NCBI GenBank assembly: GCA_910587725.1
Contig: CAJUNG010000009.1
Location: 1-41,481 of the forward strand
Direction of reading: 5' to 3'
Source of the DNA: an uncultured Bacilli bacterium
Lineage (GTDB): Bacteria > Bacillota_I > Bacilli_A > RF39 > UBA660
DNA length: 41,481 bases
Positions 29,802 through 37,750 of the stretch are shown here, in pieces. Under the pieces are notes generated by a model. That model was not told the DNA's origin. It did no database searches and worked only from the letters and a program-made list of their open reading frames with translations. Made by a program: the position numbers and the translations under genes. Every line of letters starts with the position of its first letter. Within the stretch, counting starts at the first letter, position 1.

Positions 29802-30208
29802 TATTTGGCCTCTTCTTCTCTTTTGAATATTCCATCTAATACAGCATTAATCATTTTTGTCACTTTTTCATCGCTATATTTTTTGGAAAGTTCTATCGCT
29901 TCATTAATTGCTACAACACTTGGTGTTTCTGTATCGATAAGTTCATAGATACCGAGAAGTAAAATGGCTTGGTCTACTTTGTTTAATCGTTCGATTTCCC
30001 AATCTTTTAAATATTGATTCGCTAGTTTTTTATAGGCCTCTTCACGCTTTAAGATTTCATGGATTGAAGTGGTAACGAATTCGTTTTCAATTTCTAATTG
30101 TTCTTTAATTAAATAAGGAATATCTATCTCTAAATGACTTTCTCTTAAAATTAGGATTTGATAAATGACTTTCATAATAATTTCTCTAAGTTCACTTCTT
30201 TTTTTCAT
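29801..30208 (-). CDS. nusB: Transcription antitermination factor NusB
   Basis: This 135-residue helical RNA-binding factor acts with NusE (S10) in rRNA antitermination. It shows the family ending TPSVVAINEAIELSKKYSDEKVTKMINAVLDGIFK and the central KVDQAILLLGIYEL. AGGTG precedes ATG. It heads nusB-xseA-xseB, an order found in many Bacillota. A -10-like TAAAAT with extended TG lies at about 30228-30235 on the minus strand. Confidence 0.95.
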   Translation of the reverse strand: MKKRSELREIIMKVIYQILILRESHLEIDIPYLIKEQLEIENEFVTTSIHEILKREEAYKKLANQYLKDWEIERLNKVDQAILLLGIYELIDTETPSVVAINEAIELSKKYSDEKVTKMINAVLDGIFKREEEAK

Positions 30209-30278
30209 TTCTTTTCACCTAGGAATCATTTTATCATAAGATAAAGGAAAAGTCGACAAAATAATGATAAATTCATCA

Positions 30279-30306
30279 AAACAAAAGAAGTAGTTTTTTC
30301 TACTTC
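30279..30306 (-). terminator. Terminator of gerM
   Basis: GAAGTAG (30287-30293) pairs with CTACTTC (30300-30306) over six Ts. On the minus strand it is followed by a T-rich stretch. The gerM stop codon lies in the stem. Confidence 0.8.
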
Positions 30307-31232
30307 GTGATTTCTTTAATTACGTTTCCTTCGACTTTTAACATGATTTTATCGACATCGTAATTTTCAAATATCGAGTAACCTAAAGTGTATTCTACTT
30401 CTTCTAAAATATTATCTTTTCCTAGTACTGCTTGATTTAAGTCAAGGAAAAAGATATTGTCTTCTTGGTTAAAGTCTAAGATTGTGGTTTGACTAGACAA
30501 ATAGCTCATTAAATTGGGTTCATAAATATAACTGCTTGCTAAGTTATCGATGATGATTTTGATTTTTTCGCGGTCGTCGTTTAGGTATTTTGTTACGGGA
30601 ACATAATAGTTATTATTTGCAATTTTACTTAGGTAATAAACCGTTACTTTCTGAATTCCGTTACGATTGGTAATGTCGTAAACTTTATTAATTCCAAAAT
30701 CTCTAGTCAGTTCTTTTTCTAATGTTTTTTTGGTTTTAGGTAAAGAGGTTAAACTTTCTCCTTCTACTTGAATGCTTACTTTTTCAATGGATGGTAATGC
30801 AGTAATTGAATAGATAATCCCTTCAATCATTCTCTCTTCTACTTTTTCATCGACTTCTAATAGTTCTTTGGAAAAATTAACTACAGCCAGACCTCTATCT
30901 ACAGTAACATTTTTAACGGTTACTCCGCTTGGTAAAATACTATTTAATCCGGTAGGTAATTTTTTATTGGAATCTTTCATCAGATAAGATAAGATTTCTT
31001 TAATTTGGTCTTCTAATTTGGTGCTTTCTAGAAAAATTTTTGTTTTCACTAGATAGTTGTTGTCTCCTAGTAAGTAGATTTCTCCATTGGTCGTATTTGA
31101 TGTATATTCGACTTCGATATCACTATTTAAGTATTGATTGTTAATTTTTGTTGGTATCAAGTAAATCACGAGTAAGGTAAAAATCGAAAATGTGGTGATG
31201 AATATTTTTCTTAATGCCTTTCTTTTTAACAT
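30300..31232 (-). CDS. gerM: GerM-like spore germination protein with two GerMN domains
   Basis: This 310-residue exported protein has an N-terminal membrane anchor (about 8-27) and two GerMN domains (about 50-170 and 190-305), each with the pattern of a strand, a long helix and a strand ending in VxFSxE or FLDLNQ. GerM in Bacillus is needed for the SpoIIIA-SpoIIQ channel between mother cell and forespore. It stands 53 bases after gerE with AGGAGG before the ATG. Two-domain length matches GerM. Its transcription may be mother-cell specific, given a CATACCAT box just upstream, but that is weak. Confidence 0.88.
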   Translation of the reverse strand: MLKRKALRKIFITTFSIFTLLVIYLIPTKINNQYLNSDIEVEYTSNTTNGEIYLLGDNNYLVKTKIFLESTKLEDQIKEILSYLMKDSNKKLPTGLNSILPSGVTVKNVTVDRGLAVVNFSKELLEVDEKVEERMIEGIIYSITALPSIEKVSIQVEGESLTSLPKTKKTLEKELTRDFGINKVYDITNRNGIQKVTVYYLSKIANNNYYVPVTKYLNDDREKIKIIIDNLASSYIYEPNLMSYLSSQTTILDFNQEDNIFFLDLNQAVLGKDNILEEVEYTLGYSIFENYDVDKIMLKVEGNVIKEITK

Positions 31233-31262
31233 ATTTTTCCCTCCTATTATTATGGTATGAAA

Positions 31263-31286
31263 AAACCGTACAGATTAGTACGGTTT
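31263..31286 (-). terminator. Terminator of gerE
   Basis: AAACCGTAC (31263-31271) pairs with GTACGGTTT (31278-31286) over a 6-base loop, with six Ts following on the minus strand. Confidence 0.9.
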
Positions 31287-31494
31287 AAAGTGATATTTCT
31301 CTTGATTTTAATAACTCGACGATGGCACTACTGCGCCCCTTTACGCCTAGTTTTTGAATTACATTTGAAATGTGGTTACGGACAGTCTTTTCACTAATTT
31401 TTAGTTTTTTTGCAATTTCTTTGGTTGTTTTTGCATTGACTAATAAATCAAATACTTCCTTTTCCCTAGGTGTTAAGATTTTCCTTTTCAACAT
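31285..31494 (-). CDS. gerE: GerE-like LuxR-family regulator of late sporulation
   Basis: A 69-residue protein consisting only of the LuxR-type helix-turn-helix: LTPREKEVFDLLVNAKTTKEIAKKLKISEKTVRNHISNVIQKLGVKGRSSAIVELLK. GerE has this stand-alone form (about 74 residues) and controls spore-coat genes in the mother cell with sigma-K. ATG 31494 follows AAGGAA at 6 bases. The upstream sequence contains a sigma-K-type promoter, which supports the assignment over other small LuxR-type regulators. Confidence 0.88.
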   Translation of the reverse strand: MLKRKILTPREKEVFDLLVNAKTTKEIAKKLKISEKTVRNHISNVIQKLGVKGRSSAIVELLKSREISL

Positions 31495-31530
31495 GATCAC
31501 TTCCTTTATTTTCTCCTACTTAACTATTTA

Positions 31531-31559
31531 TAGTGTATGTGAGGGAAAAATAAAGGGTT
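31531..31559 (-). promoter_or_regulatory. Sigma-K-type promoter of gerE
   Basis: On the minus strand AAC (31559-31557), a 17-base spacer, and CATACACTA (31539-31531), which fits the sigma-K form mAC and CATAnnnTA exactly. gerE is a sigma-K gene in Bacillus. Confidence 0.7.
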
Positions 31560-31589
31560 AGTGAATTTGTCTAAATGGGGTTTTATTTT

Positions 31590-32111
31590 TTAATCTAAAG
31601 CAAATTTCACTGTGATATACATTTTCGTGGTAAATTCTTCTTGTACGGTTTTCATGATATCATTTGCAAGATTTACATCATGTTCTCTTTTGGCAATAAC
31701 TACTTTGATTGTCGAACCATCGATTTGAACAAAAGCATCGACTTTATAGGTGTTTTTTAGTTTTTCTTCTAGTTTTTCTTCTTGACCTTGAAGAGATGTT
31801 AATAATCTTATTTTTTCATAGGCATCATTTTTTTCTTCTGCTGTTTTGTCTTCTTGTATCATCATCTCTTGTAAGGAACTAATTTCTTTTAACACTTCTT
31901 CTGTATGGGTTGTTCTTAGTGCTACGACTTCTTCACTTTCCTCGATAGTAACTTTAACCTCGTCTTCTTCTTGCTCATTAATTACGGGTTCAGTTTTGTT
32001 GTAGTTTGAGTTGTTGGCTAGTAATAGCTCATTTGGCATAGTGATATAGTAAACACTTAGTACTAAAATTAAGCTGAACAGGGTTAAAAACCACATACTT
32101 TGTTTATTCAT
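31590..32111 (-). CDS. spoIIIAH: Stage III sporulation protein AH
   Basis: This 173-residue mother-cell protein forms, with forespore SpoIIQ, the channel across the engulfed space. It has an N-terminal membrane helix (about 6-25), a Glu-rich linker (40-65) and the ring-forming YscJ/FliF-like domain at the C-terminus (about 105-172: GQEEKLEEKLKNTYKVDAFVQIDGSTIKVVIAKREHD). The rest of the spoIIIA operon (AA to AG) is not adjacent, which is unusual since spoIIIAH is normally the last gene of that operon. AAGGAGAG lies before the ATG. Confidence 0.88.
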   Translation of the reverse strand: MNKQSMWFLTLFSLILVLSVYYITMPNELLLANNSNYNKTEPVINEQEEDEVKVTIEESEEVVALRTTHTEEVLKEISSLQEMMIQEDKTAEEKNDAYEKIRLLTSLQGQEEKLEEKLKNTYKVDAFVQIDGSTIKVVIAKREHDVNLANDIMKTVQEEFTTKMYITVKFALD

Positions 32112-32157
32112 TCAATTCATCTCTCCTTTTAGTACAATATACGCAAGGTTTTTTTGA

Positions 32158-33027
32158 TTATTCCTGATTTTTGACGATGGTTAATGCTTGATGAATTGTT
32201 TTTTCGAAATCGTCATAGTTTGTTTCAATCCAGGTAATTGGGAGTTGATGATTAAAAAATGTGTATTGCCGTTTGGCATAATGTCTAGAGTTTTTCTTTA
32301 TGGTATTTAATGCCTCTTCTAAGGAAATTTCTCCTTCAAAATAGGGAAATAATTCTTTATATCCGATGGCGGTCGTAATGGCTTTAGAACGAATTTTGCT
32401 ATCATATATTGCTTTCGCTTCTTCAAGTAGACCTTCTTCTACCATGATATCTACTCGTTTATCAATCTTCTCGTAGAGAATTTCTCTAGATGTTGTAAGC
32501 CCTAGAGCAAGGAAAGGATAAAGGCATTGGTCTTTATTTTTTGATAGACTATTGTTTTCTACATTGGTTAAAAACCGTTCTAGTCGCCTTCGGTTATTTT
32601 TGTGTATGGTTAAATTGTTATCGATAGAAAGTGCTTTTTGATAAAGTTCTTCATCACTCATATGGGTTAGGTTTAGTGGTTTTTCTTCTTTTTGGAATTG
32701 GTAGTCATAAAGGGTTGCTTTGATATAAAGTCCAGTTCCTCCAACTAAAATAATGTTTTTCCCCCGAGCGGTGATTTCTTCAATACATTTTCTTGCGTCT
32801 TTTTGATAATCATAGACGCTATAATCTTCTTCTTTTTCTCTGATATCTAGTAAATGATGCTTGATTCCCTCTTTTTCTTCTTCTTTGATTTTTGCTGTTG
32901 CAATATCTAAGCCTTTATAGATTTGCATAGCGTCTGCATTGATAATTTCGGCATTTAATTTTTTGGCAAGAGCAATGCTTAATTTTGTTTTTCCGCTTCC
33001 CGTCGGTCCAGTAATTACATAAATCAT
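32158..33027 (-). CDS. miaA: tRNA dimethylallyltransferase MiaA
   Basis: This 289-residue enzyme adds a dimethylallyl group to A37 of tRNAs reading UNN codons. P-loop GPTGSGKT (about 7-14), INADAMQIYKGLDIATAK, GGTGLYIKA, and the Arg-rich helix NRRRLERFL are all diagnostic. The C-terminal YAKRQYTFFNHQLPITWIE is also typical. AAGGAG precedes ATG. It lies 38 bases downstream of mutL, an order common in Bacillota. Confidence 0.97.
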   Translation of the reverse strand: MIYVITGPTGSGKTKLSIALAKKLNAEIINADAMQIYKGLDIATAKIKEEEKEGIKHHLLDIREKEEDYSVYDYQKDARKCIEEITARGKNIILVGGTGLYIKATLYDYQFQKEEKPLNLTHMSDEELYQKALSIDNNLTIHKNNRRRLERFLTNVENNSLSKNKDQCLYPFLALGLTTSREILYEKIDKRVDIMVEEGLLEEAKAIYDSKIRSKAITTAIGYKELFPYFEGEISLEEALNTIKKNSRHYAKRQYTFFNHQLPITWIETNYDDFEKTIHQALTIVKNQE

Positions 33028-33065
33028 GTTATCTCCTTTTTTTAAATTCTACTGTTTTTTTGTTT

Positions 33066-34853
33066 CTATTCTGCTGCCCTTTTGAACATCTTTTCAAGTT
33101 CGTATTTGCTATAAGTAATAATGGTTGGACGACCATGAGGACAAGTGAAGGGATTATCGCATTTTCTTAGACGTTCAAGTAGAAGTTCCATTGTTTCTAA
33201 CTCAATGTGGTCATTGGCTTTAATACTCATTTTGCAAGCTAAAGTAATCGCGATTTTTTCACTGAATTTGATTGAGGAAAAGTCCTCTGTTGAAGTAATG
33301 ATATCTATGATTTTCCGTACGGCTTCTTCTTTTTTGTTTTCCGGAATCCAGACAGGAATACTTCTGATTATTAATGTATTGAGTCCAAATTCTTCATAGA
33401 TGAATCCTAGATTGTCTAGAATATCAAAATGTTCTTTTAGTATGATAAATTCGTTGGCAGGTAGTTCGATAGTTAAAGGAAAAAGCATATCCATTGCACT
33501 TCTATCATGAGTTCCTAAAGCGATTAAATATCTTTCGTAGTTAATTCTTTCGTTTGCAGCATGTTGGTCAATCATATACATTCCGTCTTCGTTTTCGGCG
33601 ATAATATAAGTTCCATGCACTAACCCTACAGGAAACATTTTTTTAATTCGTGCTTCTTTTTCTTCTATCGTTTGTTCTAACTTTTCTTTTGCGTAAGGTG
33701 TCTCTTCTTCTCTGACTTCATATTCTAGGTCTAATTGTTGAATTTGTTCATTTTTAAGCACTTCTTGTTGAGGTTTCTTTTCTACTTCTTGATTTTTGAT
33801 ATAATTGTTAATTAATATTGTTTCTTCTTCTTTCGTTAGCACTTCTTCTCTTTTGATTTCTGGAATAAGTGTTAGTTTTGTTAATTTGCTTTTGATTTGT
33901 TCGATTACTAAATTTTTTAGGGACTCCATTTTTGAAAATTTGATATCCATTTTGGTTGGATGAATATTGATATCAATTAATGTGGGGTCTACTTCAATGT
34001 TTAGAATGACGATTGGGTATTTGTCGCTTGCGATATATGTATGGTAAGTATCGATAATGGTTTTGTTGAGTTCATTATTTTTAATAATTCTTCCATTTAC
34101 AAAGGTGGTTAGCGAGTTTCTTGTACTTTTTACAATTTCCGGATAGGAAATATAGCCTGAAATGTGATAATCATCATTTTCTCCTTCGATTGGAATCATC
34201 TTTTTGGTAACACCAAGACCATAGATATTATGAATTACTTTTAAGAGATTATCTGTTCCATCGGTTTGTAATAAAGTCTTATCATTATTAATTAAAGTGA
34301 AACGAATATTAGGGTAAGATAGCGCCATTTTATTTACATAATCTACAGTGTTTGCTAGTTCCGTATATAAGTTTTTGAGATACTTTAAGCGTACAGGGGT
34401 GTTATAAAAAAGATTTTTCACCGTAACTTTAGTTCCTCTTCTTAAATCAGAAGGACTGATTTCTTTAATTTCTCCTGCTTCTACTAAAACGTACCATCCT
34501 TCTTTTTCTGTTGCTGTTTTTAACTCTGTTTTTGAAACTGAGGCAATGGATGGTAAAGCTTCACCACGAAAACCCAAAGAATGAATTTGAAATAAGTCTT
34601 CTTCTTTTAAAAGTTTGCTTGTTGCATGTCTTGAAAAAGCAAGTGAGGCATCATTTTTATCCATTCCTACGCCATTATCGGTAACACAAATCTTTTTTAC
34701 TCCCGCATCTTCTAATTCGATTTTGATTTCTGTACTTTGGGCATCAATGGCATTTTCTACTAGTTCTTTTACAACGTTCATGCATTTTTCGATGACTTCT
34801 CCTGCAGCGATTTGATTAGCAAGTACTTCCCCCATAATTTTAATTTTACTCAT
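33066..34853 (-). CDS. mutL: DNA mismatch repair protein MutL (endonuclease type)
   Basis: This 595-residue protein couples mismatch recognition by MutS to strand removal. The GHKL ATPase domain has ENAIDAQ, DNGVGM and GFRGEALPSIASVS. A disordered Glu-rich linker (about 350-405) leads to the C-terminal dimer domain with the endonuclease motif DQHAANERINYE (DQHAx2Ex4E) and the CPHGRPT motif, so this is the nicking type found in bacteria lacking MutH. ATG 34853 follows AGGTGA; an in-frame GTG overlaps that site. MutS is not in the window. Confidence 0.97.
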   Translation of the reverse strand: MSKIKIMGEVLANQIAAGEVIEKCMNVVKELVENAIDAQSTEIKIELEDAGVKKICVTDNGVGMDKNDASLAFSRHATSKLLKEEDLFQIHSLGFRGEALPSIASVSKTELKTATEKEGWYVLVEAGEIKEISPSDLRRGTKVTVKNLFYNTPVRLKYLKNLYTELANTVDYVNKMALSYPNIRFTLINNDKTLLQTDGTDNLLKVIHNIYGLGVTKKMIPIEGENDDYHISGYISYPEIVKSTRNSLTTFVNGRIIKNNELNKTIIDTYHTYIASDKYPIVILNIEVDPTLIDINIHPTKMDIKFSKMESLKNLVIEQIKSKLTKLTLIPEIKREEVLTKEEETILINNYIKNQEVEKKPQQEVLKNEQIQQLDLEYEVREEETPYAKEKLEQTIEEKEARIKKMFPVGLVHGTYIIAENEDGMYMIDQHAANERINYERYLIALGTHDRSAMDMLFPLTIELPANEFIILKEHFDILDNLGFIYEEFGLNTLIIRSIPVWIPENKKEEAVRKIIDIITSTEDFSSIKFSEKIAITLACKMSIKANDHIELETMELLLERLRKCDNPFTCPHGRPTIITYSKYELEKMFKRAAE

Positions 34854-34878
34854 AAACTTCACCTAAACTTCTAAGTTT

Positions 34879-34887
34879 ATTATAGCA
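34879..34887 (-). promoter_or_regulatory. Extended -10 promoter of mutL
   Basis: On the minus strand TGCTATAAT (34887-34879): extended TG and a perfect TATAAT, with no clear -35. It is about 26 bases before the ATG. Confidence 0.55.
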
Positions 34888-34916
34888 AAACTTTAACGAT
34901 AAAAAAAGAAGAAATC

Positions 34917-35735
34917 TTACTTTTTCCTCTTTCGATAGGGTAATTTGTGTCCTTTTTGAATTAAGGTTTCGACTTCCTCTATTGGGTAGTCTTCCCTATT
35001 TATGACGCCTTTCATCATTAGTATTTTTTCAAATTCGGCATTAATGGCACTGGGAAGTTCTAAGGTGTCAAAATCATTAAAACTTGAATATATTCGTTTT
35101 TCAGGAATCGTACCAGATTTTAAGAAATGACACATCATATTGATGAGATTTGCTTTGTCTAAGTAGCGAAATGCTTCTTTTTCTGAATAATGGTAAAACA
35201 AGGCTTCTTTGTTCCAATCAGAAGGAAAAGGAATATCGTCTCTACAGTCTTTGATAAGTCCAGGAAGTGAGTTGACAAAAGCAAATTCAAAGTCGATAAA
35301 GCGGTAATCTAAATCCTGACCCATGATGATATTCGAATAGGTAATATCACCAGAAATGACTTGATTTTGATGAATTTCTTTTAATGTTTTTAGTAAAGAT
35401 AAGAAAAATTCTAAAATTTCTCTATCTGAATAGTTTTTTTCAATGGTAGAAAGATAAGGAAGCTCTTTCATTTTTGGATGATAATCTTGTGTATAAGCAA
35501 TACCTACTTGTTTTCTTAGAAGGTCTTCTTTTAAGGGGTGAACGATTCGATAGATTTCTTTGGGAAAACATGCTTTTTCTATTTTCTTTTTTGATAAAGC
35601 GATAATTTGCTTTTCACAAATTTCTGCCGTTTTCTTTAGAATATCCCCATTTGGCATTAGACGAAAGGAAATCGTATGACTTTCATCGTAAACTTTCGGT
35701 AATTTTCTGTAAGTTGTTATCGTCATTGTTTTCAT
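34917..35735 (-). CDS. Atypical protein-kinase-fold protein
   Basis: About 272 residues. The C-lobe carries a catalytic-loop-like VISGDITYSNI (His-Arg-Asp replaced by Ser-Gly-Asp, with the conserved Asn five residues on) and a metal-binding DFE in RFIDFEFAF, as in aminoglycoside phosphotransferase, RIO and lipopolysaccharide kinases. The N-lobe shows RLMPNGDILKK with a candidate Lys and KTAEICEKQ. The substrate is unknown. The start is uncertain: several in-frame ATG and GTG codons crowd 35735-35750 and none has an ideal ribosome site. It has its own strong promoter. Confidence 0.7.
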   Translation of the reverse strand: MKTMTITTYRKLPKVYDESHTISFRLMPNGDILKKTAEICEKQIIALSKKKIEKACFPKEIYRIVHPLKEDLLRKQVGIAYTQDYHPKMKELPYLSTIEKNYSDREILEFFLSLLKTLKEIHQNQVISGDITYSNIIMGQDLDYRFIDFEFAFVNSLPGLIKDCRDDIPFPSDWNKEALFYHYSEKEAFRYLDKANLINMMCHFLKSGTIPEKRIYSSFNDFDTLELPSAINAEFEKILMMKGVINREDYPIEEVETLIQKGHKLPYRKRKK

Positions 35736-35770
35736 CATAGATATACCCACTCTTTTCTCGAATAGAATTT

Positions 35771-35799
35771 AGTATATCATGAATATTTAAAGAGTGCAA
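35771..35799 (-). promoter_or_regulatory. Sigma-A promoter of the kinase-fold gene
   Basis: On the minus strand TTGCAC (35799-35794), a 17-base spacer, and TATACT (35776-35771) with an extended TG. Strong match. Confidence 0.8.
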
Positions 35800-35839
35800 A
35801 CGTTAATTTGTGTGAATGACTACTTAACTTTATTCTTTG

Positions 35840-37639
35840 TTACTTTTCTGAATTTTCTTTTTCTTCCATTCCTTTTAAAAAGGCGATTAAGTTGTCTGCT
35901 ACAGCTTCACTTAAAATTTCTGTTAGTTCTTCCCTTGGTGCTTCTTTTATCTTTTTCAATGAACCAAATTTTTTAAGGAGTGCTTTTTTTCTTACTGGAC
36001 CAATTCCCTCACACATATCAAGAACGGAAGAAAGACTACCTTTACTTCGAATTTCTCGGTGATAACTGATGGCGAAACGGTGTACTTCTTCTTGAATTTT
36101 AGAAAGAAATAAAAACAAGTTAGAGTCTTTTTGAATTTGCATTTCTTCTAAATCTTCATTTAGTAATATACTTGTTCTATGATGGTCATCTTTTTTTAAT
36201 CCGACAATGGGAATTGTTAAATGTAGGCTTTCTAAAATTTCTTTTGCGGCCATTACCTGTAGTTCTCCTCCATCCATGATAATTAAGTCTGGTTTTTGCA
36301 AGTTATCCATGAGTATGCGAAAATATCTTCGATAAAGTACTTCTTTCATGGCGGATAAATCATCTTTTACTTCGACGGAGATTTTGAATTTTCGATATTC
36401 GTTTTTATTGGGTAAAAAGTCATCAAAAACGACCATTCCTCCAACGTAAAAGGTACCAAAAAGATGAGAATTATCAAATGATTCTATTCGTGAAACACTA
36501 TCTAGTTGTAAAAGATTTTTTAGTTCATTTAAGGCATCCATTCTTATTTTTTCGTCTCGATTTAAATTTTCTTGTTTTTCCTCTAAGGCGATTCGGGCAT
36601 TTTCTCTAGCTAAATCAATTAATTTTTTGATACTTCCTTTTTGGTAAGTAGAAACTTTGATTTGCAAATATTCTTCTAATATCGAATTTTCTAGTTCACT
36701 AGCAACGACTAATTCTTTGGGAAGTAAGTTTTTTTCATAAAACTTAATGATGTATTCTTCTAATTCTTCTTTTGCATCATCTAAAGAGGTAACAATTTCC
36801 GAGTGTTTTCCAAATAGTAGGCCTTCTCTGATAAAGAATACTTCGATGGATAGATAATTATCTTGTTGATAATAGTTGAATAGGTCAAAATTATAATTTT
36901 TGTTTAAATCAATTTTTTGTCGTCTTAATGTAATTTCGATATCTTCTAACATTTGTTTTAATTCGATTGCTTTTTCAAAGTTTAAAGCTTCACTTGCTTT
37001 TTCTAAGTCTTCTTTAAGTTTTTTTGTTACTTTTTCGCTATTTCCTTTTAGAAAAGAAATGATTTCTGCCGTCATTGTTTGGATTTTATCTTCTTCTACT
37101 TGTTTTTCACAAAAGCCAAGGCATTCTCCCAAGTGGTAATAGAGACATAAATCTTTTTTTAACGTTTCACATTTTCTTAGCGGATATAGCCGATTTAACA
37201 TATTTACTGTTTTTCTTGCAGCGGTAACGTTAGGGTAAGGTCCAAAGATACGAGATTTGTTTTTCTTTCGTTTGATGTTGCGAACGATTTTTAATCGAGG
37301 ATATTTTTCGTTTGTTAGTTCAATATAAGGATAGCTTTTATCGTCTTTTAGTAGGATATTGTATTTCGGGTCATATTTTTTGATTAATGTAATTTCTAGG
37401 ATTAAACTTTCTAATTCACTAGAAGTGACGATGTAATCAAAATCGACGATATCGTTCACCAACATTTCTGTTTTTCCGCTAACACGTCCAGTAAAATAGC
37501 TTTTTAATCGATTTTTTAAGTTTTTGGCTTTTCCCACATAGATAATTATGTCATCTTTATTTTTCATTTGATAGCTACCTGGTTTGGTCGGAACAAGACT
37601 TAGCTTATTTTTTATATGTTTTTTGATTTCCTCTGTCAT
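35840..37639 (-). CDS. uvrC: Excinuclease ABC subunit C
   Basis: This 599-residue nuclease makes both incisions in nucleotide excision repair. The N-terminal GIY-YIG domain is present (KPGSYQMKNKDDIIIYVGKAKNLKNRLKSYF), then a UVR motif (about 205-240), the RNase H-like nuclease domain (ESFDNSHLFGTFYVGGMVVF, IIMDGGELQVMAAKEIL) and C-terminal helix-hairpin-helix repeats (CEGIGPVRKKALLKKFGSL). Length fits the family. AAGGGG lies about 9 bases before the ATG. Confidence 0.97.
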   Translation of the reverse strand: MTEEIKKHIKNKLSLVPTKPGSYQMKNKDDIIIYVGKAKNLKNRLKSYFTGRVSGKTEMLVNDIVDFDYIVTSSELESLILEITLIKKYDPKYNILLKDDKSYPYIELTNEKYPRLKIVRNIKRKKNKSRIFGPYPNVTAARKTVNMLNRLYPLRKCETLKKDLCLYYHLGECLGFCEKQVEEDKIQTMTAEIISFLKGNSEKVTKKLKEDLEKASEALNFEKAIELKQMLEDIEITLRRQKIDLNKNYNFDLFNYYQQDNYLSIEVFFIREGLLFGKHSEIVTSLDDAKEELEEYIIKFYEKNLLPKELVVASELENSILEEYLQIKVSTYQKGSIKKLIDLARENARIALEEKQENLNRDEKIRMDALNELKNLLQLDSVSRIESFDNSHLFGTFYVGGMVVFDDFLPNKNEYRKFKISVEVKDDLSAMKEVLYRRYFRILMDNLQKPDLIIMDGGELQVMAAKEILESLHLTIPIVGLKKDDHHRTSILLNEDLEEMQIQKDSNLFLFLSKIQEEVHRFAISYHREIRSKGSLSSVLDMCEGIGPVRKKALLKKFGSLKKIKEAPREELTEILSEAVADNLIAFLKGMEEKENSEK

Positions 37640-37675
37640 TTTTTAGCGCCCCTTGTCTTTGTTTTGTTTAGGTTA

Positions 37676-37684
37676 ATTATAGCA
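37676..37684 (-). promoter_or_regulatory. Extended -10 promoter of uvrC
   Basis: On the minus strand TGCTATAAT (37684-37676). No clear -35 in the T-rich stretch upstream, which is also the tail of the preceding terminator. Confidence 0.55.
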
Positions 37685-37702
37685 GAAAAAAGGAAAAAGA
37701 AA

Positions 37703-37724
37703 AATACCAAGTTTTCTTGATATT
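37703..37724 (-). terminator. Terminator of the 523-residue surface protein gene
   Basis: On the minus strand AATATCAAG pairs with CTTGGTATT over AAAA (one G-T wobble), followed by a T-rich run. Confidence 0.8.
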
Positions 37725-37750
37725 ATTTTCTAGAGTTCTATTTGGTTTTA

